This document shows positions 23,936-32,765 of a stretch of DNA of 48,271 bases, in pieces. Below the pieces are notes generated by a model that was not told the origin of the DNA, ran no database searches, and worked only from the letters and a program-made list of their open reading frames with translations. The translations under genes were made by a program, and so were the position numbers. The first letter of the stretch is position 1, and each line of letters opens with the position of its first letter. The stretch is from assembly GCA_028286345.1 (NCBI GenBank), contig JAQBRT010000003.1, positions 1-48,271 of the forward strand. Reading direction: 5' to 3'. The stretch comes from Candidatus Saccharimonadota bacterium (lineage in GTDB: Bacteria; Patescibacteriota; Saccharimonadia; Saccharimonadales; UBA4665).

Positions 23936-24524
23936 CTTCGCCGAGGGCGAGGCGTGTAAAGCGGCGGACGACGACGTTTTCGTTCATCAAAGCAGCTTGC
24001 TGCTTGACGTGGTCACCGACTGTGATGTCCGGGTTCTTAACGAATGGCTGGTCGAGTAAGCAACGCTCTGCAAAGTATTTTTTAAGCTGGCCTTCTACGA
24101 TCTTTTCGACCATGTCGGCTGGCTTGCCATCGGCAGTTGCCTTTTCGATGAATTCAGCTTTGGCTTTTTCCTGCTCTTCGGCTGGGACTTCATTGATGCT
24201 GACAAATTGCGGGCTGGCGGCAGCGATGTGCATGGCAACGTCTTTGACGAGGCCGGCAAAGATTTCGCCGCGGGCTACAAAGTCGGTTTCGCAGTTAACT
24301 TCTACCAGGACGCCGATACGGCCGTCGTGGTTGTAGGTGCCAATCATGCCTTCGCGGGCTTCTTTTTCGCCGCGCTTTTCGGCTTTGGTTAGGCCTTTTT
24401 TGCGCATTTCGGCCAGGGCTTTATCAAAGTCGCCGCTGGCTTCTTCTAGAGCTTTTTTGGCATCGGTCAGGCCAACACCGGTTAGTTCTTTGAGGCGCTT
24501 AATAGTGTCGATGTCTACTGCCAT
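23928..24524 (-). CDS. tsf: Elongation factor Ts (short form)
   Basis: 198 aa, the compact form without the extra C-terminal subdomain of E. coli (283 aa). The N-terminal UBA-like domain IKRLKELTGVGLTDAKKAL and the TDFVA motif (VNCETDFVARG) that drives GDP release from EF-Tu are present. AGGAG lies 7 nt before the ATG. It follows rpsB by 23 nt in an operon. Confidence 0.97.
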   Translation of the reverse strand: MAVDIDTIKRLKELTGVGLTDAKKALEEASGDFDKALAEMRKKGLTKAEKRGEKEAREGMIGTYNHDGRIGVLVEVNCETDFVARGEIFAGLVKDVAMHIAAASPQFVSINEVPAEEQEKAKAEFIEKATADGKPADMVEKIVEGQLKKYFAERCLLDQPFVKNPDITVGDHVKQQAALMNENVVVRRFTRLALGEVA

Positions 24525-24547
24525 TGTGGTTCTCCTATGGTTTAGTT

Positions 24548-25297
24548 TTAGCCGAGTACGACTGGTTTTTCAGTTGGAGCTGCTTCGGTCTTATCTACAG
24601 CTTTGGTAGCCTTGGCTTTGCCAGTTTCGATTGCGCTTTTTACGTAATCAGCGATTAGCTGGATGGTCTTGATGGCGTCATCGTTGGCAGGAATTGGGTA
24701 AGTTACCAGGCTTGGGTCGGCGTTAGTGTCGCAGATAGCTACAATTGGGACTTTCATTTTGATAGCTTCGCGGACGGCGTTGATGTCGTTGACAACGTCA
24801 ACAACAAAAACAGCGCCTGGGCGGCTGTTCAGCTCTTTAATGCCACCGTAGATGGTGTTCATGGCGTCTATTTCTTCCTGGAAGCGCTGGACTTCGAGCT
24901 TGTTGAACTTGTTAGCAAGTTCGCCGGTAGCCATGCGTTCTTCTAGGGATTTGAGGTGCTTAACGCGGCCGCCAATAGTGTTGACGTTGGTAAGCATACC
25001 GCCAAGCCAACGCTCGGTAACAAATGGCATGCCAGTGTCTTCGGCCAATTTCTTGATGATGTCCTGGCTCTGGCGCTTGGTGCCAACCAATAGGATCTGC
25101 TTGCCCTCGCTTGCGGTCTGAGTAATAAAGCTCAGGGCTTCTTCGAGATTAGCGACCGTCTTGGCCAGGTCGATAATGTGCGTACCATCGCGCTTAGAGT
25201 GGATGTACTGCGCCATTTTAGGGTGCCAGCGGCTGGTCTTGTGACCAAAATGCGCGCCTGCGGCTAATAGATCTTTAATGTCGACATCTGTCGCCAT
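24548..25297 (-). CDS. rpsB: 30S ribosomal protein uS2
   Basis: 249 aa. The N-terminal LLAAGAHFGHKTSRWHPKMAQYI and VVDVVNDINAVREA motifs are those of S2, and the coiled-coil insert is present. The C-terminal tail is Lys/Ala/Thr-rich and low complexity. AAGGAAGGA lies ahead of the ATG. A structured leader (below) may autoregulate the rpsB-tsf operon. Confidence 0.98.
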   Translation of the reverse strand: MATDVDIKDLLAAGAHFGHKTSRWHPKMAQYIHSKRDGTHIIDLAKTVANLEEALSFITQTASEGKQILLVGTKRQSQDIIKKLAEDTGMPFVTERWLGGMLTNVNTIGGRVKHLKSLEERMATGELANKFNKLEVQRFQEEIDAMNTIYGGIKELNSRPGAVFVVDVVNDINAVREAIKMKVPIVAICDTNADPSLVTYPIPANDDAIKTIQLIADYVKSAIETGKAKATKAVDKTEAAPTEKPVVLG

Positions 25298-25339
25298 AGG
25301 GTTTGTCCTTCCTTTATCTTCGGATGAGTGCCCTGCTGG

Positions 25340-25370
25340 CCCTACACGGGTGGCAGCGGGGAGGATTTGT
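25340..25370 (-). ncRNA. Candidate structured leader of rpsB
   Basis: On the minus strand the leader contains nested complementary segments: an outer CCCGCTG paired with CAGCAGGG (one bulged A) and an inner CCC/GGG pair with a GTGTA loop. It ends about 40 nt before the rpsB ATG. Autoregulatory S2 leaders are known in other bacteria. This one is proposed from fold alone and is not matched to a known class. Confidence 0.4.
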
Positions 25371-25414
25371 TCTCAACCTGCTTAATAAAATACTTGTTCA
25401 GTTTAACAGATCGG

Positions 25415-26107
25415 CTACGCTGTTGCAAGCTCTAGTGCCTGCTGGATGGCCAGGATCCCACCAAGATGGATAATGGAATGTTCGAGGTTAGATGTCCGCC
25501 CTGCAAGATAAACTTCTTGTTGGTCTTCAGTGAATGGCTGTGAGCGCATCAGTTCGCGCGGCTTACCAACGCCCAGATATATGCCCTCAACTGGGTAAAT
25601 GTTTGCCGTAGCCATACTTTGGGCAGTCCCATTGCCCTCACCGCGGCAAATAATATCTGAATACATGCTTGCCATAGTCGCCTGCGCCACAGCGCTGGCC
25701 TGCTCAAACTGCTCAGGCTTAGCCCCGCCCCAGGCCAAAACCGCGTTTGAGCGGTACTCGCCATTGTGCTTACTAGGAATTGGACGAAGTCGTACGAGCG
25801 GGTTTAACTCGCCCCGGGCACTCGCAGCCTGGTCAACCAAGAATAATAGAGTTACCGCCGTTTTGAGTGCATGCTCGCCCAAAACCTGCCCCAAGCGTCC
25901 TATTACAAGCGGGTCAATCACGAACTCAGCTCCCTCGTCAAGCCTCTTATACGATATGGTTTTATTTCTGCTATGCCGAATTTTATTAATTAAGCTCGCA
26001 CTGTCGTCGTACCGGAGTTTGCCGAACGATGTCTCTGGTAAGCTCACAGCAATACGCGGAGCATGGCCGGTTTCTCCTGGCCTAAGGTTATAAACAAGTG
26101 TTTCCAT
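25415..26107 (-). CDS. Protein of unknown function upstream of rpsB
   Basis: 230 aa from the ATG of METLVYNLRP; the frame continues upstream to 26143 but that part lies within the promoter. I do not recognise a family. It looks soluble, with a central helix LGEHALKTAVTLLFLVDQA and a C-terminal Ala/Gly-rich region. A TTGCAA box, 17 bp and AACAAT end 7 nt before this ATG, suggesting a leaderless message, though the -10 is weak. It is divergent from rpmE. Confidence 0.65.
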   Translation of the reverse strand: METLVYNLRPGETGHAPRIAVSLPETSFGKLRYDDSASLINKIRHSRNKTISYKRLDEGAEFVIDPLVIGRLGQVLGEHALKTAVTLLFLVDQAASARGELNPLVRLRPIPSKHNGEYRSNAVLAWGGAKPEQFEQASAVAQATMASMYSDIICRGEGNGTAQSMATANIYPVEGIYLGVGKPRELMRSQPFTEDQQEVYLAGRTSNLEHSIIHLGGILAIQQALELATA

Positions 26108-26162
26108 CGGCGCTATTGTTATCCTATTTTTGGAACTTTGCAAGCATAAGCGCGCCTTTGGC

Positions 26163-26191
26163 TTGACTGGGAGCTAACAGAGGTGTACAAT
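26163..26191 (+). promoter_or_regulatory. rpmE promoter
   Basis: TTGACT (26163-26168), 17 bp and TACAAT (26186-26191). The leader is about 75 nt and carries a GCGG/CCGC inverted repeat near 26219-26236, which may be regulatory. Confidence 0.7.
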
Positions 26192-26274
26192 ACTACGGAT
26201 TAACTTCAACCGTTGACTGCGGCGACGCTCACCGCTAACCAACTAAACCTAAACGAGCAAGAGGAATAACCCTA

Positions 26275-26616
26275 ATGAAAAAAGATTTGCACCCTGCAAA
26301 CTACCGCGCCGTCGTCTTTGAAGACCTAAACAATGGTTTTCGCTTTTTGACACGCTCAACCGTCACTACCGAAGAAAGCACTAAATGGGAAGACGGTGCT
26401 GAGTACCCGTTGGTCAAAGTCCACATCACCAGCACATCACACCCTTTCTTCACCGGTGAAGAACGTATTCTCGACATCGAAGGCCGCGTCGACAAGTTTA
26501 AAGCGCGCGCCGCTGCCGGCCAAGCCGCCAAAGACAAGCGTGCCGCTGCCGCTCAAAAAGCCTCTAAGCGCGTCGCTGCCAAAATCGAAAAAGCCGAAGC
26601 CAAAGCCAACGCTTAA
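26275..26616 (+). CDS. rpmE: 50S ribosomal protein bL31, type B, with extended tail
   Basis: 113 aa. MKKDLHPANYRAVVFED, EYPLVKVHITSTSHPFFTG and GRVDKF match type B bL31, the form without zinc cysteines. Type B proteins are usually about 80-90 aa; here about 35 residues of Ala/Lys-rich sequence extend the C-terminus, probably contacting rRNA. AGAGGA precedes the ATG. It is transcribed alone between a consensus promoter and a strong terminator. Confidence 0.95.
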   Translation: MKKDLHPANYRAVVFEDLNNGFRFLTRSTVTTEESTKWEDGAEYPLVKVHITSTSHPFFTGEERILDIEGRVDKFKARAAAGQAAKDKRAAAAQKASKRVAAKIEKAEAKANA

Positions 26617-26632
26617 CCCAGTCTATGCTTGC

Positions 26633-26658
26633 AAATGGGCGCTGCGGCGCCCATTTTT
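26633..26658 (+). terminator. Intrinsic terminator of rpmE
   Basis: AAATGGGCGC and GCGCCCATTT form a perfect 10-bp stem with a TGCG loop, ending in a T run. Confidence 0.9.
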
Positions 26659-26701
26659 CATGGCCGCTTATTAACTTAGTTAAGATTTTCGCCACTAACT
26701 T

Positions 26702-26740
26702 TTGCAAGCGTATCGACACTGTATATACAATGCATATACA
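26702..26740 (+). promoter_or_regulatory. Promoter and tandem operator of the RHH regulator gene
   Basis: TTGCAA (26702-26707), 18 bp, TACAAT (26726-26731). Overlapping the -10 are two related 10-mers, TGTATATACA (26720-26729, a perfect palindrome) and TGCATATACA (26731-26740), repeated every 11 bp. Tandem sites one helical turn apart are typical of ribbon-helix-helix operators, so autoregulation is likely. Confidence 0.65.
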
Positions 26741-26768
26741 CAACGCAAAAGGTTAATACAACTTCGCC

Positions 26769-27053
26769 ATGACCCGCCGACTTTCACCTCAAATATGCAT
26801 CACTTTGGATCCGTTTCTTATAGAGCAAATGGCTAAATACGGCCAACAGCTGGGCATGAGGCGCAGCACAATTATCCAAACCGCCATACGCGAATGGCTC
26901 GTAGCAAATAGGGTGCCTGAAGGGCCAAAATTTGTTGGTAGCAAGCTGTACGATCCGCACAAAGATTTCCGCTACTATATGCGCCCAGGCATGACAGTAG
27001 ATGAACACCTGCAGCTATTAGACGAATATGAAGCGGCGCGTAAAGCTAAATAA
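26769..27053 (+). CDS. Ribbon-helix-helix (CopG/Arc-type) DNA-binding protein
   Basis: 94 aa. The N-terminal beta strand QICITLDPFLIEQMAKYGQQ followed by MRRSTIIQTAIREWL is the RHH pattern; residues 46-94 form a Tyr/Pro-rich then helical tail. No toxin gene accompanies it: the next gene is prfA, so it is not an obvious antitoxin. Tandem operator-like boxes overlap its own promoter, suggesting autorepression and possibly influence on the downstream prfA-prmC genes, which start 18 nt after its stop. Confidence 0.8.
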   Translation: MTRRLSPQICITLDPFLIEQMAKYGQQLGMRRSTIIQTAIREWLVANRVPEGPKFVGSKLYDPHKDFRYYMRPGMTVDEHLQLLDEYEAARKAK

Positions 27054-27055
27054 GG

Positions 27056-27061
27056 TATACT
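27056..27061 (+). promoter_or_regulatory. -10 box of prfA
   Basis: TATACT just past the RHH stop codon, 9 nt before the prfA ATG. No ribosome site is seen, so a near-leaderless transcript or readthrough from the RHH gene is expected. Confidence 0.5.
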
Positions 27062-27070
27062 TGATCTGTT

Positions 27071-28123
27071 ATGGACGCCAAAGAGCAAAATTTACGGGCT
27101 GAGCTGCAAGAGCTGGATGCCAAATTACAGGATCCGGCTATTTATAGTGACCCGAGCTACCCTAAATTCGCCAAGCGCAAAAGCCAGCTCGACGATATCA
27201 TTGCCCTGTTTGATGAGCGTAAACATTTAGCTGGGCAAATTATTCAGACACAAGAAATGGTCGATGCTGGTGGCGAACTGTCCGACCTCGCTCTCGAGGA
27301 ATTACACGATCTGGAACGCAGCCGACTGGCTGCCGATCAAGCACTGAACCTGGCGTTGACGCCCACTGATCCGAACAATGACCGCGACGTGATTATGGAA
27401 ATCCGGGCAGCGGCCGGCGGTGACGAGTCTAGCCTGTTTGCTGGCGAACTGTACCGCATGTATATGCGCTGGGCAGAAACGCATGGGCTGAAAGCCGAAC
27501 TATTAAGTGAAAGCCCGAGTGAAGTTGGTGGTTTTAAGGATATTACTTTTGCACTGCGCGGCGTCGAGGCCTACAAGCACCTCAAGTTTGAAGCCGGTGT
27601 CCACCGGGTTCAGCGCGTCCCGAGTACTGAGAGCCAGGGTCGGATTCACACTTCAACCACCACTGTTGCAGTGCTGCCTGAAGCCGAGGAATCTGATATA
27701 GAAATCAACCCAAACGATTTACGAATTGACGTCTACCGGTCCGGCGGCCATGGCGGACAGTCCGTGAACACCACCGACTCAGCGGTCAGAATTACGCACA
27801 TCCCTTCCGGCTTGGTTGTTAGTAACCAGGACGAGAAGTCACAGACCAAGAATAAGGCCAAAGCCATGGGCGTACTGCGGTCACGCCTGCTTCAGCAAAA
27901 AATTGATGCCGAGCAGCAAAGTTCATCTGAGGCGCGCAAAAAACTGATCGGCTCCGGCGACCGTTCTGAAAAAATCCGCACCTACAACTTTCCCCAGGAC
28001 CGTATCACTGACCATCGGATTGGCTACAGCCGTTCCAACATACCTGCTGCCCTGGCCGGCGACATTGACGATTTGATCGAAGCCTTGCTGGCTGCCGAAT
28101 ACGAACTGCTCAGCGAAGAATAA
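27071..28123 (+). CDS. prfA: Peptide chain release factor 1
   Basis: 350 aa, reads UAG and UAA. The RF1 anticodon-like PxT tripeptide is seen in [18 protein letters not shown], and the catalytic GGQ in [20 protein letters not shown]. The N-terminal helical domain is complete. Its stop is one base from the prmC start, the common prfA-prmC order in which PrmC methylates the GGQ glutamine. With prfB in the same window, both stop-decoding factors are present. Confidence 0.98.
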   Translation: MDAKEQNLRAELQELDAKLQDPAIYSDPSYPKFAKRKSQLDDIIALFDERKHLAGQIIQTQEMVDAGGELSDLALEELHDLERSRLAADQALNLALTPTDPNNDRDVIMEIRAAAGGDESSLFAGELYRMYMRWAETHGLKAELLSESPSEVGGFKDITFALRGVEAYKHLKFEAGVHRVQRVPSTESQGRIHTSTTTVAVLPEAEESDIEINPNDLRIDVYRSGGHGGQSVNTTDSAVRITHIPSGLVVSNQDEKSQTKNKAKAMGVLRSRLLQQKIDAEQQSSSEARKKLIGSGDRSEKIRTYNFPQDRITDHRIGYSRSNIPAALAGDIDDLIEALLAAEYELLSEE

Positions 28124-28124
28124 T

Positions 28125-28979
28125 ATGACCACTAGCTATTGGCTTAGGACTGCCACCAACTTTTTGCAAAGCAAAGGCATGACTACTGCCCGGCTTGATG
28201 CGCTGGTATTACTGGAAGACGTGATGCAGATAAACCGTGCCCAACTGCTGGCAGAGCCGGACATGGAAATGCGCGACGGCGTGGTACACCACTTGCAAGA
28301 GTTACTCGGCCGGCGCGGTAGGCATGAGCCGCTTAGCTACATTCGCGGCCGGTCCGAGTTCTATGGGCGCAATTTTGTGATCAAGCCGGGAGTGCTGACG
28401 CCACGGCCGGAATCGGAGACAATGATCGACCTGCTCAAAGGCCTCTACCCAGACCGCTTTACAAAAAATGTGAGCGATTTTTCTGGCACTAACCAGCCCA
28501 ACAAGCTGTGGATTGCGGATGTAGGGGCTGGTAGCGGCGCCTTGGGTATAACGGCAGTCCTGGAGCTCCAAAATGCCTCATGTGACCTGTTAGAGCTTGA
28601 TCCGGCTGCCTTAAAGATTGCTGAAATGAATGTAGATTTATTAACATCACATGCCTATGCCCGTCAAAGCGACTTGCTTAGTGGTGCGGGGCACGACTAC
28701 GAAGTTCTGCTCTGCAACTTGCCATACGTGCCAGATGGTTATCAGATAAACAAGGCTGCGGGCTTTGAGCCACCGATAGCACTGTTTGGCGGCGAAGATG
28801 GACTGGATTTATTTCGTAAGCTGTTTGCCCAGGTAGCAAAAGCCCAGAATAAGCCGTTGTACATAATGTCGGAGGCTTTACCGCAGTCGCACGGGGCTTT
28901 GTTAGGCCTGGCAGCAGCGGCTGGCTACCGGGAGCGCCAAAAGCAGGACTTTATCCAAGTCTTTGAACGAGCCACCTAA
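28125..28979 (+). CDS. prmC: Release factor glutamine N5-methyltransferase
   Basis: 284 aa. Methylates the GGQ glutamine of release factors, using SAM. An N-terminal helical domain (about residues 1-85) precedes the Rossmann methyltransferase with SAM motif DVGAGSGALGIT and LLELDPAALKIAEMN. The catalytic tetrapeptide, NPPY in most members, reads NLPY (CNLPYVP), which still fits the general [NDS]-x-P-[YFW] motif. It is directly coupled to prfA and ends at a strong terminator. Confidence 0.94.
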   Translation: MTTSYWLRTATNFLQSKGMTTARLDALVLLEDVMQINRAQLLAEPDMEMRDGVVHHLQELLGRRGRHEPLSYIRGRSEFYGRNFVIKPGVLTPRPESETMIDLLKGLYPDRFTKNVSDFSGTNQPNKLWIADVGAGSGALGITAVLELQNASCDLLELDPAALKIAEMNVDLLTSHAYARQSDLLSGAGHDYEVLLCNLPYVPDGYQINKAAGFEPPIALFGGEDGLDLFRKLFAQVAKAQNKPLYIMSEALPQSHGALLGLAAAAGYRERQKQDFIQVFERAT

Positions 28980-29002
28980 GTTCGTGCATCAATAAGTTGC
29001 TG

Positions 29003-29048
29003 ACACCTAAAACCGGCTTTTAGTAAGCCGGTTTTAGGTGTTTTGTTT
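29003..29048 (+). terminator. Intrinsic terminator after prmC
   Basis: A perfect 17-bp stem, ACACCTAAAACCGGCTT with its complement, TTAGT loop, then TTTTGTTTT. It lies between convergent prmC and htrA. The T run is on the plus strand. Confidence 0.92.
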
Positions 29049-29065
29049 TGAACAAATTTTATGGT

Positions 29066-30328
29066 CTAGCTGCTTGGTGCGGCTTCGAGCGTGGCATCTA
29101 TTGTTACGGTTTTGCCGTCACGGACAACCGTCAACTTAATTGAGTCACCAACCGAGTGCTGTCCGAGCAAACTGAGCAAACTATGGGTCTGGTCAAGTTT
29201 AGTACCGTCAACTGCCGTGATGATGTCCTTTTCTTGCAAGCCAGCTTTCTCTGCAGGGCTGCCAGAAACAATCGGGCTTGAGCCGTCGGCGGAAGGAGCT
29301 ATGTAGGCACCGCTAGAGACTGGCAGGTTGTATTGGTAGGCCACATCGGCAGTTAGCATGACGTAGTGGACACCAAGGTAGGCGCGCTCAAATTTACCGG
29401 TCTTGAGGACTTGGTTGATGATGCCCTTAATGTCGTTAACCGGAATAGAGAAGCCAATATTCTGGGCACCACTGCCGGCTACGGCGGTGTTAATACCAAT
29501 CACCTGCCCGTTTAAGTTAACTAGGGGGCCGCCAGAGTTACCGGAGTTAATGGCGGCATCAGTCTGGATGAGGTCGGCTAGGCTTTCGCTGGAGCTGCTG
29601 CTACCGCTGTCGCTGGCTTGGATACTTCGGCCATAGCCTGAGACAATACCGCTGGTTACGCTGTTTTGGAACTGGCCGAGAGCGTTACCAATGGCTACGA
29701 CATTATCGCCAACCTGGATATTGCTGGAGTCACCTATGGTAGCTGGAACCAATTTGTGGCCCTTGGCATCGTTGACTTTAAGTATGGCTACATCGAGTGA
29801 GTCGGTTTCGGCTGTGCGGCCGACTACGCTAACATCTTTGAGTTCGGTACCGTCACTCAGCGTTACAGAAATTTTGGTTGTTCCGGCCGGGACCACGTGG
29901 CGGTTGGTCACAATAATACCTTTGGAGGAAATAATAATGCCTGTGCCGGCAGCTTGCTGGGTGGTTGGTGTGGTGTAGCCAAATAGGCTGCCGAGGCTAT
30001 CGGTGCTGGTGGTTGTTACGTCAACATTGACGCTCACGACGCTCGGGCTAAGGTTCTTAGCGATCTGACTGATCAGCTTACTTTCACCGGTCACGATTTT
30101 TTGGCCACTTAGCGAGGTTGTGCCCAGGCCAAGGTCACTATTATGATTCTCGAGTACTGCACCGCCATAGCCAGCAATAACAGCGGTCAGAATGAACGCT
30201 ACCGCGAGCAGGCCATGGCGTAGACGGCCATCGGTTGGCCGCTTAAACTGTGGCCGCGACATGGTTGGTACCGTAAAACTAATCGTCCGCGGTGATGATT
30301 GTTTTGATGAGGATTTATTTGCGCCCAT
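29066..30328 (-). CDS. htrA: HtrA/DegP-type serine protease with PDZ domain
   Basis: 420 aa. One N-terminal membrane helix (about 38-58) exports the protease domain. The triad is His144 (TNRHVV), Asp179 (SLDVAILK) and Ser265 (NSGNSGGP). A single PDZ domain follows at about 310-405 (GSPAEKAGLQEKDIITAVDG). The start at 30328 is preceded by AAAGGGGGG seven nt upstream. It is last in the LCP-membrane protein-htrA run on the minus strand. Role: degradation or refolding of misfolded envelope proteins, fitting the heavy export load of this region. Confidence 0.94.
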   Translation of the reverse strand: MGANKSSSKQSSPRTISFTVPTMSRPQFKRPTDGRLRHGLLAVAFILTAVIAGYGGAVLENHNSDLGLGTTSLSGQKIVTGESKLISQIAKNLSPSVVSVNVDVTTTSTDSLGSLFGYTTPTTQQAAGTGIIISSKGIIVTNRHVVPAGTTKISVTLSDGTELKDVSVVGRTAETDSLDVAILKVNDAKGHKLVPATIGDSSNIQVGDNVVAIGNALGQFQNSVTSGIVSGYGRSIQASDSGSSSSSESLADLIQTDAAINSGNSGGPLVNLNGQVIGINTAVAGSGAQNIGFSIPVNDIKGIINQVLKTGKFERAYLGVHYVMLTADVAYQYNLPVSSGAYIAPSADGSSPIVSGSPAEKAGLQEKDIITAVDGTKLDQTHSLLSLLGQHSVGDSIKLTVVRDGKTVTIDATLEAAPSS

Positions 30329-30343
30329 CTTATTCCCCCTTTT

Positions 30344-31099
30344 TTATCCTGATACGACTTTGTCGCCCCAGTCCGAGAAGGTCAAGACCAACAGGACTAT
30401 GGCAAGCATGATGAAGACAAACTGACGGCGTGTGGATTTGCTGAGACGGTCATTGTGATCGAGGTAGTAAAGCGAAGCCAGGCCGTAACCAAGCGTGCTG
30501 AGTAACAGTGTAACCTGCGACACCAAGCCGTAAAACAGCAGCCAGTGGCCAAGCAGCCAGGCCAATGCGGCACCAAAGTAGGCCCAGATGTAGGCTAGCA
30601 GCCGGTTATATGGCTCGTCGAAGCTCTCAAAGAAGTGCCGCGCCGACAAGAAGCAGATCAATCCCGTGATCAGCGTCAAGCCATAGAGTGGCCCATCACC
30701 CCAAACCAAGTACAGCGCCATCAGCCCGGTGAATTGGCCAATAAAGGCCTGCAAGGACACCATAAACAGCGTTGATTTTGGCTTGATGACGATCAGCCAG
30801 ACAGCGTAAAGCACCGCCCACAGTAACTTAAAGAGCTCCCCATCCGAATGGTACATAAACATGACCATCGGGATACCTACCAGTAGGTCCACAGAGTTTG
30901 CCCGGATGTTGGTGGGCCAGAACCGTGGCCTGACCGCAAACATCCTCCACTTACTTAATACGACAATGCTTAGAGCAAGCTGAAAGAAGCCGAGGCTAAC
31001 CAGCACAAAGACGATTGCTGGCAAAAGCACCAGCAAACCCAAGTAAAAAAAGTGTGCAAAACCGGTGGCTGGTTTAATTTTGGCTACTAGTGGACGCAT
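30344..31099 (-). CDS. Polytopic membrane protein of unknown function
   Basis: 251 aa with about seven hydrophobic helices and short loops (FLSARHFFESFDEPYNRLLAYIW is one conserved-looking loop). No enzymatic motif is recognised. Its start overlaps the LCP gene by 26 nt and its stop is 15 nt from htrA, so the three are one transcription unit. It may assist envelope polymer assembly or surface protein export, inferred only from neighbours. Confidence 0.75.
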   Translation of the reverse strand: MRPLVAKIKPATGFAHFFYLGLLVLLPAIVFVLVSLGFFQLALSIVVLSKWRMFAVRPRFWPTNIRANSVDLLVGIPMVMFMYHSDGELFKLLWAVLYAVWLIVIKPKSTLFMVSLQAFIGQFTGLMALYLVWGDGPLYGLTLITGLICFLSARHFFESFDEPYNRLLAYIWAYFGAALAWLLGHWLLFYGLVSQVTLLLSTLGYGLASLYYLDHNDRLSKSTRRQFVFIMLAIVLLVLTFSDWGDKVVSG

Positions 31100-32708
31100 C
31101 GCTACCTAATATGATAACAAAGTCTGCGCCATTTGGTTGAATTGTTGCGTCAGGTAGTGTGGTAACACTTGTGGTCTTGTAGCGTTGCTCGAGGTAATTC
31201 TTGGTGTATTTGTACTTGCCGGCACTAAGGTCAACAATTGTGGTCTTGGTGTAAGTCTTAGTTGGGGCGTTGGCAGCACCAACGATGTTATAGCCATAGG
31301 TCTTGAGCTCCGCAGCCTTAGTAGCCGCTAAACCAACGGTTGTACTGCCGTTCAGTACCAGGATTTTAGAATCCTCTTTAACAATGTAGCCATCTTTGAG
31401 CTGCTGGCGGATAAAGGTCTGGATATCACCGTAGTTAAATAGCCCGGCTTTAGGTAATACGACTGATTGGCCGTTCATATTGCCCGTTGTTACAAAGCCG
31501 TTAGCACCCTTGTCATCACCCGCCAGGCTGAGTGACGTCACTTTGCTGCCAACACTCTTCATAATCTGTACCAAGCGCGAGGCATCCCCGAGCGATAAAT
31601 CGGTCTGGGCATTGTCGGCGAAAGAACTCATAAGGCCAGACAGTTTAACCGGGTTACTGAGCGTGCCGGCGGTCAGGACCTTGTCTTTGAGGGCCATTAG
31701 CACCGAACGCTGGCGCTGGGCACGGGCGAAATCACTGGTGGTTTCACGGGAGCGGACATATATAAGGGCGTGTTTGCCATCAAATGCCTGGACACCGGCC
31801 TTGGCCAGTACCGGGTTGTTGGCGTTTTCCCAAGCCATGGTTGGGTCGATGAGATCTGTTGGAACGTTAACGGTCACGCCACCAACGGTGTCGATTGCCT
31901 GGCTAAAGGCATGAAAGTCTACCAGCATGTTGTAGTGCACCGGCAAACCGGTCACAGCCAGGATTTCTTGGTCAACCAGCTCAAAGCCTGCTTGGTTGCC
32001 GGCCGTATCCTTCATATCGTGGGTAATCTTGCCGGCATACTTATATTTACCGCTTTCCCAGACGGCGTTGAGCTTCATGGCGTTAAAGTTTGGCACGTCA
32101 ACCCAGAGGTCGCGCGGCAAACTCAGCAATGTGGCCGTGTTATTCACCGGGTCGATGCTGGCCAGCATGATGGTATCTGTTAAGTCCGGGGCTTGGTGTG
32201 TGCCACCACCGCGGCCAAGTAACAAGATGTTAACCCGGCCATCGCCCTCACCTTTGAGGCGGCTAGGGTCAACATTAGCGGTTAATGCGGCGGCGGATGC
32301 AGTACCGCCCTTAAAGACTTTTCTGGCCTTAAAATAGCCCTGAGAACCAAGGAAACCACCGGTAGCTAATAATATGACGAGTAGTGTGGCCGAGCTACGC
32401 ATAACAAATGGACGGATGCGGCGCCACCTGCTGGTTTTGACCTGCATTTGCGCCTGAAAATCGCTCTCGCCGCCAGGCAGCCCCATATCAATTGGGGTGC
32501 GCTTCTTAGGTTCTGGGGCGGCAACAGCTTCTTCGGCCCGTAAGCGGTCGCGGGTGGTCAGCGCTGAATGGGAGGTTAGTGGTGCCGAATGCGGGCGCCA
32601 TGAAGTGGCCGGGGCACCAAATCCATCGATAGAACCCCCAGATACTTTTTTGAATGATTGGCGTGCCGCAGGCTTAACGTCATGCCGTTTGAATCTTGAA
32701 CTATCCAT
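31074..32708 (-). CDS. LytR-CpsA-Psr (LCP) family protein with LytR_C domain
   Basis: 544 aa. A cytoplasmic, Arg/Ser/Pro-rich N-terminus (1-98) leads to one membrane helix (about 101-121). The LCP domain follows (about 155-320) with NILLLGRGGGTH, DLTDTIMLASIDP, LSLPRDLWV and a YVRSRETTSDFARAQRQR motif carrying the conserved arginines. A C-terminal LytR_C domain begins around KILVLNGSTTVG. LCP enzymes transfer polyprenyl-linked glycopolymers onto peptidoglycan or proteins, so the host envelope should bear such polymers. The start is divergent from lepB; a TATACT box lies 15 nt before the ATG. Confidence 0.93.
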   Translation of the reverse strand: MDSSRFKRHDVKPAARQSFKKVSGGSIDGFGAPATSWRPHSAPLTSHSALTTRDRLRAEEAVAAPEPKKRTPIDMGLPGGESDFQAQMQVKTSRWRRIRPFVMRSSATLLVILLATGGFLGSQGYFKARKVFKGGTASAAALTANVDPSRLKGEGDGRVNILLLGRGGGTHQAPDLTDTIMLASIDPVNNTATLLSLPRDLWVDVPNFNAMKLNAVWESGKYKYAGKITHDMKDTAGNQAGFELVDQEILAVTGLPVHYNMLVDFHAFSQAIDTVGGVTVNVPTDLIDPTMAWENANNPVLAKAGVQAFDGKHALIYVRSRETTSDFARAQRQRSVLMALKDKVLTAGTLSNPVKLSGLMSSFADNAQTDLSLGDASRLVQIMKSVGSKVTSLSLAGDDKGANGFVTTGNMNGQSVVLPKAGLFNYGDIQTFIRQQLKDGYIVKEDSKILVLNGSTTVGLAATKAAELKTYGYNIVGAANAPTKTYTKTTIVDLSAGKYKYTKNYLEQRYKTTSVTTLPDATIQPNGADFVIILGSDASTSSQN

Positions 32709-32765
32709 CTCTAACTATGTTCTAGTATAGCGTTTGTGCTTCGTCCGGACAACCCCTCACGCTTA

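Noticed and set aside
26769-27053. RHH protein as antitoxin of a toxin-antitoxin pair
   Set aside because: The neighbours are rpmE and prfA; no toxin-like small gene is adjacent.
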